In this document: piece by piece, positions 1-8,496 of the stretch
How positions within the stretch are numbered: position 1 is the stretch's first letter
Layout: each line of letters starts with the position of its first letter
Source: Bacillus sp. AFS073361
GTDB taxonomy: Bacteria > Bacillota > Bacilli > Bacillales > Cytobacillaceae
Direction of reading: 5' to 3'
Length of the DNA: 64,000 bases
Assembly (NCBI RefSeq): GCF_002567005.1
Contig: NZ_NUZU01000039.1
Coordinates: 1 to 64,000, forward strand
The notes under the pieces: model-generated
Database searches by the model: none
What the model was told of the DNA's origin: nothing
What the model saw: the letters and a program-made list of their open reading frames with translations, nothing else
Made by a program: the position numbers and the translations under genes

Positions 1-698
1 GCAATCCCGTGTCCGCCATTTGCAAACATAGCGGCGTAAACCAATGATGTTTCTTCCAATTCCGTGATGCCTTCGCTGTCTCGTAATAGATCCATCAACA
101 TTTGAATACCGGCATTACTTACACGTGCCGCCCGCTTCATGGATGCAATTTCTGCTTCATTTTTCACTGACTTTAATTGCTCAATAATTGTAGAACGCTG
201 AACATCTGCATCACCGAATGCATTATTTATTGGGAACCAGAATTCTAAATCCATATACGTATAGCCACTAATACCAATTTTCTTTGGTTTGTCTTTCGCC
301 GCACGTTCTTTTAGGAATGGAGCCCATTCAGAACGAATTTCCCGGATATCGCCTCCCATAACACTCATGGCTGAACTACCATGTGCAGAAGGAATTTCGC
401 TGCTTGGAAGGAAGAAAACAGGATCACGGTCAGGCACCAAGTACATTAACATCGGCTGCGGATAAACCCCATCGATTGTTCGATAATTTACCAGCCAGCG
501 GATATTGGACATGCGGTAACAATCCCCGAATACGATTAAAGCATCTAGACCTTCATCCACAATTTTTTGTTTTGCAATTTCAACTCGGGCTTTGTATTCT
601 TCATTCGTGATCGTTTCACCTGGTCCCTGGAACTCTCCATAACGGATTAATTCTTCAAATCTATCAGGCAACCATTTTAACGCTTTTTCTGAAATCAT
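1..698 (-). CDS. M24 family metallopeptidase / creatinase-like protein (3' end beyond window)
   Basis: The reading frame runs from an ATG at 698 (preceded by GAGAGGGG) off the left edge, giving about 232 residues. It shows a creatinase/prolidase-type N-terminal domain and then the stretch KSVKNEAEIASMKRAARVSN, the hallmark entry into the pita-bread catalytic domain of Xaa-Pro peptidases and creatinases. The metal-binding half lies outside the window, so peptidase versus creatinase cannot be decided. It follows the lipoprotein gene at 767-1885 by 68 bases, so it is probably the last visible gene of the ABC operon, which suggests an imported dipeptide-like or amidino compound rather than a plain sugar (inference). 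Confidence 0.8.
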   Translation of the reverse strand, partial: MISEKALKWLPDRFEELIRYGEFQGPGETITNEEYKARVEIAKQKIVDEGLDALIVFGDCYRMSNIRWLVNYRTIDGVYPQPMLMYLVPDRDPVFFLPSSEIPSAHGSSAMSVMGGDIREIRSEWAPFLKERAAKDKPKKIGISGYTYMDLEFWFPINNAFGDADVQRSTIIEQLKSVKNEAEIASMKRAARVSNAGIQMLMDLLRDSEGITELEETSLVYAAMFANGGHGI

Positions 699-766
699 TT
701 TGTTTATTCCCCTCTCAATATTTTTTTAATTATTCAGTGATTCTTTCGTTATTAAGAGACCCTGTT

Positions 767-1885
767 TTATTTAAATTCTGATTTAAGTGCCCACGCTGTG
801 TAGGCTTCAACGGCATCTACATTTGTTTTGTCAACAACAACAGTCGGAACATTCTGAATTTTATCGATGCTATATCCTAATATTTTAGTCATGAAAACCG
901 ATTTAATAAACTCACGTCCCATGTCAACAGGACCAACATTAACTGTAGCTGTCAACTTTCCTTCACGGATAGAATCAAAACCTGATTGAAGACCGTCAGC
1001 TCCGATAACCATAATACCCTTTTTACCATCCCAGAATTTCAAGCCGCGTGCTTCCACTGCTTGTACGGCTCCAAGAGCCATTTCCTCATTTTCTCCATAA
1101 ATCAAATCCACATTAGGATGTGCTTGGATCAAATTCTCTGCAGCCTGCATTCCTTTGTCGCGAACATAATCACCACGCTGTTCTCCCACAACTTTCATAT
1201 CAGGATATTTCTTTATAGCCTCGAGAAAACCAGCTTTACGTGAGGTGGACCAATGCCCTGGCAATCCCCAAACCAGTAGAATTTTTCCTTTTCCTTTAAG
1301 TTTTTTTGCTGCATACTGCCCTACTAGGTATCCAGCCTGATAATGATTGTTATAGCTGATTACCGATGTCGCTTTTAAATCTTTTTCATCCCACATCTCT
1401 GCTGGCATATTGAACATAAAGATGGATGTTCCCTGTTTCATTGCTTTCTCATAGACAGCATTCATGGAGTCAAAATCACCAGAAGAACTAACTAAAATCG
1501 CATCAAACCCTTTAGAAGTCCAGTTTTCAATGGTTGCAACTTGAGATTCCACGGATTGATGCTCACTTGGTGCTGACATCTCAAATTCAATTTTCACACC
1601 GAATCGATCACTTAATTCATTCATCATGGTGTTAGCCCCATGCTGTATAATATCGTAAAATTCTGAAGCTGCTGGAGGTGTAAATCCAATTTTGAGTGTT
1701 TTTCCTTTTGCTTGTTCCCTCACAAACTTCTCAAAATTCCCATCGCCCCATTGATAAGCGGTACCGCTAGAAGCTGTACCCGATGAGGAAGCGGTCTCAT
1801 TTTTACTTTTACAACCTGACATAATCAGAGATGCAATGAGGACGAAGATGATTAAAAGTTTCATTGACATTTTTCTAAATGACAT
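767..1885 (-). CDS. Ribose-type ABC transporter substrate-binding lipoprotein
   Basis: A 372-residue extracellular binding protein of the RbsB/periplasmic-binding-protein-4 family. It has a lipoprotein signal ending in SLIMSGC, with Cys25 as the lipidated residue, then a Ser/Thr-rich linker and the two-lobed sugar-binding fold. The ATG at 1885 is preceded by GGGGAGG at good spacing. It lies downstream of two permeases and an ATPase, the normal partners of this family. The ligand cannot be read from the sequence; the M24 peptidase gene behind it hints at something other than ribose. Confidence 0.88.
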   Translation of the reverse strand: MSFRKMSMKLLIIFVLIASLIMSGCKSKNETASSSGTASSGTAYQWGDGNFEKFVREQAKGKTLKIGFTPPAASEFYDIIQHGANTMMNELSDRFGVKIEFEMSAPSEHQSVESQVATIENWTSKGFDAILVSSSGDFDSMNAVYEKAMKQGTSIFMFNMPAEMWDEKDLKATSVISYNNHYQAGYLVGQYAAKKLKGKGKILLVWGLPGHWSTSRKAGFLEAIKKYPDMKVVGEQRGDYVRDKGMQAAENLIQAHPNVDLIYGENEEMALGAVQAVEARGLKFWDGKKGIMVIGADGLQSGFDSIREGKLTATVNVGPVDMGREFIKSVFMTKILGYSIDKIQNVPTVVVDKTNVDAVEAYTAWALKSEFK

Positions 1886-2008
1886 GTGCTTGAACCTCCC
1901 CTAAATTTTCTAAAGCATTATTTGTCAAGTATTCACTATAATTTCATGACTAAGAATAGACACTATTCACCTCCTTTAAATCAAGCATTTTTATAATTTC
2001 CTTTAGGT

Positions 2009-3016
2009 TTAAGAACTTTTTTCTCCTTTTCCACCCAATGTATTAATTGTTACAGCTACAAGAATAATGGCACCAATAACCATCGTTTCCCAATATGGAT
2101 CTACATTTAATAGATTCAAAGAATTATTGATTAGAGATAAAATAATAGCCCCGAATACCGTTCCAATTAGACTTCCTTTACCGCCTGTCAAACTTGTACC
2201 TCCGATGATTGCAGCAGCAATGGCTGTTAACTCGTAGTTCTTTCCCATTTCCGGGTGAACAGTGGCCAGACGGGAAGCAAGGATAATACCTACAATGGCA
2301 GCGATTAATCCAGATAAGGCATAAACCTTAATCCGTAATAAATCTACTTTAATACCAGATACCCTTACCGCTTCCTCACTACTTCCAAGCGCAAGCACGT
2401 GACGACCAAACCGCATCTTCCGATAGACAAATAGAAGAGCAATGAATAGGATTAATGCAAGTATGATAGGAAACTGCACATTCAAGATTCGCCCTTGTCC
2501 CAGAAATTCGAAACCACTTTTCATATAATTTCTGAATGGTATCGCCTCAGTCCAAACATAAAGAATACCTCTGACAATAACCATCATGGATAGTGTCGCA
2601 ATAAATGGCGAAACGCTTAATTTGGTTATGACGAGTCCGTTCACGATGCCAATAATTAGACCGAGCAATAAACCGCCTATTATTGCAAAAACGATGTTTA
2701 CGTCATTAAAAAGTAAACACGCTGTCATACCGCCAGAAATCCCGACGATCGATCCAACTGATAAATCAATACCACCTGTAGATAGAACATATGTCATACC
2801 AAAAGCCAATATCATGACGAATGCGGATTGCTGAAGTACATTCGTTAGATTGATATAGCTTAAAAATCGGTCAGAGGCAAATGACATGACGATAATGATG
2901 ATCGCTAAGAAAGCAATAAGCCCGATGATTTGTCGATCCATTCCCAATTTCCTATGAGAAATTGGAGATATGCCTGGCTGAGAATGGATAATTGGTTCTT
3001 GACCATTATTTGCCAA
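2009..3016 (-). CDS. Ribose-type ABC transporter permease (second permease of the operon)
   Basis: A multi-spanning inner-membrane permease of the RbsC/BPD_transp_2 family with the signature YVLSTGGIDLSVGSIVGISG and a C-terminal AAAIIGGTSLTGGKGS loop that contacts the ATPase. An upstream in-frame ATG exists at 3034, but AAGGAGGG lies just inside it, seven bases before a TTG at 3016, so TTG gives the better start (335 residues). The operon has two different permeases (this one and 3073-4044), which probably form a heterodimer, as opposed to the single homodimeric permease of the classical ribose system. Confidence 0.88.
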   Translation of the reverse strand: MANNGQEPIIHSQPGISPISHRKLGMDRQIIGLIAFLAIIIIVMSFASDRFLSYINLTNVLQQSAFVMILAFGMTYVLSTGGIDLSVGSIVGISGGMTACLLFNDVNIVFAIIGGLLLGLIIGIVNGLVITKLSVSPFIATLSMMVIVRGILYVWTEAIPFRNYMKSGFEFLGQGRILNVQFPIILALILFIALLFVYRKMRFGRHVLALGSSEEAVRVSGIKVDLLRIKVYALSGLIAAIVGIILASRLATVHPEMGKNYELTAIAAAIIGGTSLTGGKGSLIGTVFGAIILSLINNSLNLLNVDPYWETMVIGAIILVAVTINTLGGKGEKSS

Positions 3017-3072
3017 TTTCGTACCCTCCTTCATTAAGTGCTACTTTATTTATTGGTTAACTCGGATTAATA

Positions 3073-4044
3073 TTAATGTGTTTTCGCCGATGTAAAGCGT
3101 TCTGCCCCTACTGCTGTGACGATAATCAAGCCTGTGATGATCAAACGATAGAACTGATTTACGGCTAAAAGATCCAATCCATTGGATACAAGGGCAAGGA
3201 TAATGGCACCTCCGGCGACACCAACTACATTCCCTTTCCCTCCAAACATACTGGTTCCACCAATTACTGCAGCAGCGATGGCATCCAATTCATAAGAAGT
3301 ACCCATTAGCGGCTGTACAGAAGTAAGACGTGAAGTTAACAAAATACCAGCAACCGCAGCAAGTAAGCCTGATAGCGCGTATACGCGAATTTTGATACTT
3401 TCAGTATGGATCCCCGAAAGATGTGATGCTTCTCTGTTAGATCCGGTAGCGATAACTTTTCGTCCAAAGGCGGTTGAATGAAAAACAAAATGACAGATAA
3501 TAAAAACTATAACCGTTATCAAAACAGCCATCGGTATTCCTGCAAAACTTCCCTGGGCCAGAAACTTAAATCCAGGTGAGGTCAAATTTCTAATTGGCTC
3601 ATCAGACGTTAACAGAAATAATAGTCCGCGAGCTATATAGAGCATAGCGAAGGTGGCCAAAAACGGTGATATGCGAAGTCTCGTGATGATAAAACCGTTA
3701 AATGCACCGATTAATGCACCCATGATTAATCCGGCCAAAATAGCGATAAACGCGTTTGTACCGTGCATCATCAACCATCCCGTAATCCCTCCGCAAAGAC
3801 CCAGAACGGATCCCACCGAGAGATCGATGCCTCCCATCGATAGAACAAACATAGTTCCAAAAGCAACAATCATGACAAATACAGATTGCAAAAGTAGATT
3901 TGAAATATTCTCAGCTGTAAGGAAGGTCGGGGATGTAATAGATAAAAAGATAAACATTAGTAAAAGAATTAATAATACTCCGATACCTTCGAGTTTAAAA
4001 AATGATAGCGGTTTCTTTGATATAACCAAATCTTTAGTACTCAT
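3073..4044 (-). CDS. Ribose-type ABC transporter permease (first permease of the operon)
   Basis: A 323-residue RbsC-family membrane protein with MFVLSMGGIDLSVGSVLGL and IAAAVIGGTSMFGGKGN, the same two signatures as its neighbour at 2009-3016, to which it is clearly related. Its ATG overlaps the ATPase stop codon by four bases (ATGA), indicating translational coupling. Together with the second permease and the ATPase it forms the membrane part of the importer. Confidence 0.88.
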   Translation of the reverse strand: MSTKDLVISKKPLSFFKLEGIGVLLILLLMFIFLSITSPTFLTAENISNLLLQSVFVMIVAFGTMFVLSMGGIDLSVGSVLGLCGGITGWLMMHGTNAFIAILAGLIMGALIGAFNGFIITRLRISPFLATFAMLYIARGLLFLLTSDEPIRNLTSPGFKFLAQGSFAGIPMAVLITVIVFIICHFVFHSTAFGRKVIATGSNREASHLSGIHTESIKIRVYALSGLLAAVAGILLTSRLTSVQPLMGTSYELDAIAAAVIGGTSMFGGKGNVVGVAGGAIILALVSNGLDLLAVNQFYRLIITGLIIVTAVGAERFTSAKTH

Positions 4045-5561
4045 CCTGTATGACCTCCCGAAGCGTACATCATAATATTCTCTTCTGTAGCTTCCTCACG
4101 TGAAAACTCTTTAACAAATTGGCCTTTGTGCATGACATAGATGCGATCACACAGCCCCATCAGCTCTGGTAGTTCGGAAGAAACCAGGAGAACCCCTCCT
4201 CCATTTTCAACAAATTCCGATATGAGGTTGTAAACTTCCACTTTTGCCCCAACATCAATACCTTGGGTTGGTTCATCAAAGATTAACACCTTTGGTTGTG
4301 TGAAGAGCCATTTTGCCAGAATGACTTTCTGCTGGTTCCCACCACTCAAAAACTTTACCTTTTGTGTATCTGTAGGCGTTTTTATCCGCAGACGCTGAAT
4401 ATAATCTTTGGCAATTTCTGATTCTTTCTTTTTCTTAAGCACAAACTTATTGGCTAAAACTCGTTCCATAGATGCCATTGTAATGTTATGCTTCACCGAA
4501 AGGTCAATTAACGCACCGTGTGTTTTTCGATTTTCAGGAAGAAGACCAATACCAGCTTTTATGGCATCCTTTGGAGAACGTATTCTGTAAGACGTTCCTT
4601 CCACTTCCACTTTCCCTGAATTGATTGGATCTGCACCTACAACAGCCCTTACTGTCTCCGTCCTGCCTGAACCGGCAAGTCCAGCGATCCCGACAATTTC
4701 TCCTTTGCGGAGATTGAAGGTAATATCTTTCAGTATACCTTCCCGATATAAATCGGTAACGCGCAATACTTCCTCACCGAATGGCACTTTCTTTTTAACA
4801 ATATAATTGTCTACCTCTCGGCCAACCATCATCGCAACGATTTCATCAATATTTGTATCGCTCTTGTTCACGGTGGCAACATTTTTTCCATCACGCATGA
4901 TGGTCATGCGATCAGCAAGCAGGAACAACTCACGCAAGTGGTGGGAGACGTATATGACTGAAACACCCTGTTCTTTCAAATTTCGAATGAAGTCAAATAA
5001 TACTTCCCTTTCATGATCAGCAAGTTGAGCGGTTGGCTCATCCATAATGACCACTGAAGCCTGAACTGAAATCGCTTTAACAATTTCGATTACCCGGTTT
5101 TTCAAAGCACCAAGTTCTCTAACTGGCTTATGAAGATCCTCTACCGTTGGAAAGAATTTTCGGTATAGCTTTTCAGTTTCCTCATACATGGCTTTTTCAT
5201 CCATTGATTTAACTCCAGCTCCCTTAACGATTTCCTTACCAAGGTATAGATTCTGAACTGCAGTTAAATCAGGTGCGAGAGTTGGCTCCTGAAAGATAGT
5301 GCTGATTCCAAGTTCCTGAGCATGTTTTATGTCTTTTATTTCAACGACTTTTCCCTTTACTCGAATCTCTCCGCTTGTCTTTTGGTATAACCCAGAAAGA
5401 ATCTTAATGAGAGTGGATTTACCAGCACCATTTTCTCCAACTAAAGCAAGCACTTCTCCTTTGCGTACATCTAGAGAAACTCCATCGAGGGCCTTAACGC
5501 CTGGAAATTCTTTAGTGATTCCAGTTAAAGAAATTAGCACTTGATCGTCTTTCACTACCAT
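4041..5561 (-). CDS. Ribose-type ABC transporter ATPase (two ATPase domains)
   Basis: About 506 residues with two tandem ABC ATPase domains, as in RbsA/MglA. The N-terminal copy has a full Walker A (GENGAGKSTL) and a Walker B ending in IMDEPTAQL. The C-terminal copy has the family-typical degenerate Walker A (GLAGSGRTET), the signature LSGGNQQKV and Walker B LIFDEPTQG. A GTG at 5573 is in frame, but it sits on top of the AGGAG; the ATG at 5561 has proper spacing and is preferred. First gene of the importer operon. Confidence 0.9.
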   Translation of the reverse strand: MVVKDDQVLISLTGITKEFPGVKALDGVSLDVRKGEVLALVGENGAGKSTLIKILSGLYQKTSGEIRVKGKVVEIKDIKHAQELGISTIFQEPTLAPDLTAVQNLYLGKEIVKGAGVKSMDEKAMYEETEKLYRKFFPTVEDLHKPVRELGALKNRVIEIVKAISVQASVVIMDEPTAQLADHEREVLFDFIRNLKEQGVSVIYVSHHLRELFLLADRMTIMRDGKNVATVNKSDTNIDEIVAMMVGREVDNYIVKKKVPFGEEVLRVTDLYREGILKDITFNLRKGEIVGIAGLAGSGRTETVRAVVGADPINSGKVEVEGTSYRIRSPKDAIKAGIGLLPENRKTHGALIDLSVKHNITMASMERVLANKFVLKKKKESEIAKDYIQRLRIKTPTDTQKVKFLSGGNQQKVILAKWLFTQPKVLIFDEPTQGIDVGAKVEVYNLISEFVENGGGVLLVSSELPELMGLCDRIYVMHKGQFVKEFSREEATEENIMMYASGGHTG

Positions 5562-5573
5562 CTGTATTCTCAC

Positions 5574-5918
5574 TCCTATCTAATAATAGATTTACCTCTA
5601 AAAACCAGGGTGCAATATTAATCTTAAAAGCACTATTTTTTCATTGTTCAATATTTCTTTTAAGTAATCCCCTTCTTTCTAAAAACAAACAAGATGATTT
5701 TTTTGTTTATCCCATTTCTTGTTTATTTTTGTGTTATTAATATTTGCTTGTTTAAAATATATCCCATAATGAAAGCCCTAACAAGGTGACGATATTTAGG
5801 TTAGGGGGGTAATATTCTGTTAAGTTATAAGGGTGAAAAATATAAATGAATATAAACTACTAAGTTACCATAAATACAAAAAAGGAATCCCTCACCTAAT
5901 ATGAGGGATCCCTGAATC
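5574..5918. promoter_or_regulatory. Upstream region of the ABC operon
   Basis: No gene is visible in this AT-rich stretch. Between about 5690 and 5760 there are several TTGTTTA/CTTGTTT repeats (AAACAAG on the minus strand) spaced roughly 25-30 bases apart, which could be regulator binding sites. A 7-base inverted repeat (CCCTAAC...GTTAGGG) lies around 5774-5808. I could not fix a convincing -35/-10 pair. Confidence 0.35.
5886..5909 (-). terminator. Rho-independent terminator, cut off from its gene by the IS element
   Basis: On the minus strand GGATCCCTCA pairs with TGAGGGATTCC (one bulged base), followed directly by TTTTTTG. No minus-strand gene precedes it except the operon ending at 7244, beyond the IS element. 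It was therefore probably that operon's terminator before the insertion. Confidence 0.6.
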
Positions 5919-6027
5919 GGCTACACTTAACTGGACAAAAAAGATAAGGGCAAGTAGATTTCGGATTAAATCTGGACATACTGCTATTAATCTCAAGAGG
6001 AACCGTCTAGAAACTTTATGTGGAGAG

Positions 6028-6103
6028 GCGGGTATGCTAGCCTTGTTGGGCGGAGCCAGGTATTTTTATTAGCTGGCTTTCTGGGCGGGAAAAGCATGCC
6101 CGC
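6028..6103 (+). other. Nested inverted repeats inside the IS element, possible structured RNA or small inserted element
   Basis: GCGGGTATGCT (6028-6038) pairs with AGCATGCCCGC (6093-6103) with one G-T pair, enclosing a second hairpin AGCCAG (6054-6059) / CTGGCT (6073-6078). The block is much richer in G+C than its surroundings and lies where orfA should begin. I do not recognise a known riboswitch or repeat family. Confidence 0.4.
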
Positions 6104-6172
6104 AGAGGCTTCATGTCAAATTTCGGCATTATCCCACTATTTTGGTAGTCTACTACATCTTATTCAGTTAAG

Positions 6173-6337
6173 GAGAGAATAAAAGATAAACAAAGTCAAA
6201 TATCGGGTTCATTTAAAGAAAAAGACAACAGAACCCCAGAAGAAAATGAATTGATTCAACTTCGTAAAGAAAACCAGCGTTTATTGATAGAGAATGATAT
6301 TTTAAAGCAAGCTGCGCTGATACTAGGACGAAAGTAA
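6173..6337 (+). pseudogene. IS3-family OrfA remnant (leucine-zipper half only)
   Basis: About 54 codons ending in a coiled coil typical of IS3 OrfA C-termini ([20 protein letters not shown]). The N-terminal helix-turn-helix half is absent and there is no start codon, so this is a truncated remnant. Confidence 0.7.
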
Positions 6338-6340
6338 ATG

Positions 6341-7178
6341 TGATCAATAACAATCGACACAAATACTCGATATCAGCATGTGCGACGTCCTACAACTCCC
6401 AAGAAGCACCTACTATTATGAAGCAAAACAGCAATCCAACTCAGAGGATGTACTTACGGCTGCCATTATATAAATCTTTCTTAAAATCCGTCAGAACTAT
6501 GGTACACGTAAAATTAAACACGAGTTGAAAAAACTTGGTATTATGGCATCCAGACGACGTATTGGCAGAATCATGAATGAAAATGGGCTATTATCAAGAT
6601 ATACAGTTGCCAAGTTTAAGCCTCATGTTGATAAATGCAATGAATCCGAAGTTAAAAATGAGTTGAATAGGAAATTCGATCAACAGAAGCAATTATCTGT
6701 TGTTGTAGTAAGTGGTTTAACATACGTAAGAGTCGAAAATCGATGGCATTACATATGTTTATTTGTCGATCTTTACAATCGTGAAATTATCGGTCATAGT
6801 GCAGGTATTCATAAAGATGCAGAACTTGTTTATCAAACGTTATCAACAATTAAAGCCGATTTAACGCAGATACAACTATTCCATACAGATCGAGGTAATG
6901 AATTTAAAAATAAAACAATTGATGAGGCTCTGGGCACGTTCGAAATCAAACAGTCATTAAGCATGAAAGGCTGTCCATATGATAACGCAGTTGCCGAAGC
7001 AACTTTTAAAATAATAAAAACGGAGTTTGTAAAATGGCAGTATTTTGAAAGTTTAGAACAGTTGAAGCTAGAATTGGATGATTATGTGCATTGGTTTAAT
7101 CATATTAGAATTCACGGAACTCTAGGTTATTTAAGTCCTATTGAGTATAAAAAGGAGCACCTTAAAAAAGTTGTCTAG
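6341..7178 (+). pseudogene. IS3-family transposase OrfB, frameshifted
   Basis: The intact part (6525-7178, 217 codons) is the rve integrase core with HTDRGNEF (second Asp) and NAVAEATFKIIKTE (Glu). The first catalytic Asp, expected in a T/S-D-LTYV motif, is Gly here (VSGLTYVRV). Upstream homologous sequence (DVLQLPRSTYYYEAKQQ) lies in other frames around 6380-6470, so at least two frameshifts separate it from the core. It cannot make an active DDE transposase. Confidence 0.8.
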
Positions 7179-7243
7179 TTTAGTGTTGACATACCACCCT
7201 TTATAATAAGTTTATAATAAATGATAAGTTCCTAATGCTAATA

Positions 7244-8329
7244 TTAGTAGCCAGTTTTACCTTTATAAAAGGCAACATTTTCTATCGTTATTAAAGGTGC
7301 ATCTAATTCGATATAATCAGGGATTTTTTCCCCCGCTAAAGTTTTTGCGGCCGCAAAGATTCCCATTGGCATTACGATTGGATACGCAACGGTTGCATCA
7401 ATTTCACCAGATTCAATTGCTTCTAATGCTTTTTTTTGTCCGTCAACACTGACTACTATTATTTCATTTTCTCTACCAGCAGCCTTAATTGCCTTTATCG
7501 CACCCATAGTCATTACGTCAGCATGCGAAACGACGGCATCTATTTGTCCTTTAGGAGTCCGCTGTAAAATGCCCTCCATCATTTGTTCGGCTTTATCTGT
7601 GGAGAAATCAGCGTGTATACTATCTATAATTTGAATATCGTTATAACCTTTAAAAGCTTCTAAAATCCCTTTGTGCCTATCAATAGTTGTAGTAGAAAAA
7701 GCAGTACCTTTCAATTCAATTACATTGCCTTGCCCTTTTAACAAATTGACAATATGCTGCCCGGCTTTTCTGCCAACTTCAACATCATCAGCCTTTATGA
7801 GTGATAATACATCAACAGGAGTCCATCGATCGATTGTAATAATCGGTATTCCAGCAGCTCTAGCCCGCTCTAGCGCTGGATTTACGGCATCTTTTTCTAC
7901 TAAATCAATTACAATGACATCTACTTTTTTGGAAATGAAATCATCTACAATGGAGGATTGGATAACAGGGTTACTATCTCCGTTTCCAATGACTAATTCC
8001 ATTTTAGGAAAATACTTTCTTACTGTTTCTGCAGCCATTATTCTCGTCCCTAATCCATATGGAAAGAAACCAGAAACAATGAGCCCTACTTTACCATTAA
8101 TAGATTCCCCAGGTGCCTGTAATGTCAATGATTCCTGACATATGTCTCCACAAAACATGCCAAAGTCTATGGGTTCTTCGCTCTTTTTTGGGGAATGATT
8201 ATATTTCACTTTCGTTTCTGTCTCGTTATATACTGGAGAATCTTTTCTCTTTACATTTCTCTCACAAGTCGATACGAATAATAAAGCAATTACTAAAATT
8301 AAAAACGTATAGCCTCTTAATGATTTCAC
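7244..8329 (-). CDS. Substrate-binding-protein-like lipoprotein, last gene of the sensing operon
   Basis: 361 residues with a hydrophobic N-terminus ending in LLFVSTC (a slightly atypical lipobox) and a ribose-binding-protein fold from about residue 75 on (VDVIVIDLVEKDAVNPALERARAAGIPIITIDR; VVSVDGQKKALEAIESGEI). No permease or ATPase is adjacent. It follows the kinase/regulator pair, so it probably either presents sugar to the sensor kinase or is a binding protein for a transporter elsewhere (inference). A 70-residue charged segment after the signal may be a spacer to the membrane. Confidence 0.8.
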   Translation of the reverse strand: MKSLRGYTFLILVIALLFVSTCERNVKRKDSPVYNETETKVKYNHSPKKSEEPIDFGMFCGDICQESLTLQAPGESINGKVGLIVSGFFPYGLGTRIMAAETVRKYFPKMELVIGNGDSNPVIQSSIVDDFISKKVDVIVIDLVEKDAVNPALERARAAGIPIITIDRWTPVDVLSLIKADDVEVGRKAGQHIVNLLKGQGNVIELKGTAFSTTTIDRHKGILEAFKGYNDIQIIDSIHADFSTDKAEQMMEGILQRTPKGQIDAVVSHADVMTMGAIKAIKAAGRENEIIVVSVDGQKKALEAIESGEIDATVAYPIVMPMGIFAAAKTLAGEKIPDYIELDAPLITIENVAFYKGKTGY

Positions 8330-8496
8330 TACTCTTTTCTCCCTTTTGTTTATTCCAAAGCTATTTATAATTATTAATTTGGAAAATGGTGCTCAACAAC
8401 TGATAATATGAGGATTGTCCCCCTTATCCGAATACTGCAACCTTGAGGCGGTGAGTAATTTAAAGTAAATTAAGAATAACTAAAGGAATTTACGTT

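Larger units (their letters stand above)
5919..7191 (+). mobile_element. Degenerate IS3-family insertion sequence
   Basis: Imperfect terminal inverted repeats bound the element: CTACACTTAACTGGACAA at the left (from about 5919) and its partner TTGTCTAGTTTAGTGTTGAC at the right (7171-7190). Inside are remnants of orfA (6173-6337) and orfB (6341-7178) of an IS3-type transposase. The element is dead: orfA lacks its helix-turn-helix half, the start of orfB is broken by frameshifts, and the first catalytic Asp is Gly. About 230 bases between the left repeat and orfA do not look like transposase sequence. I did not find a clear target-site duplication. Confidence 0.75.

Noticed and set aside
3653..4075. 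A 140-codon open frame antisense to the first ribose-type permease.
   Set aside because: It mirrors the coding frame of a clear permease, has no ribosome site and resembles no protein.
5774..5808. CCCTAAC/GTTAGGG inverted repeat upstream of the ABC operon as a terminator.
   Set aside because: The stem is only seven bases with a long loop and no T-run on either strand.
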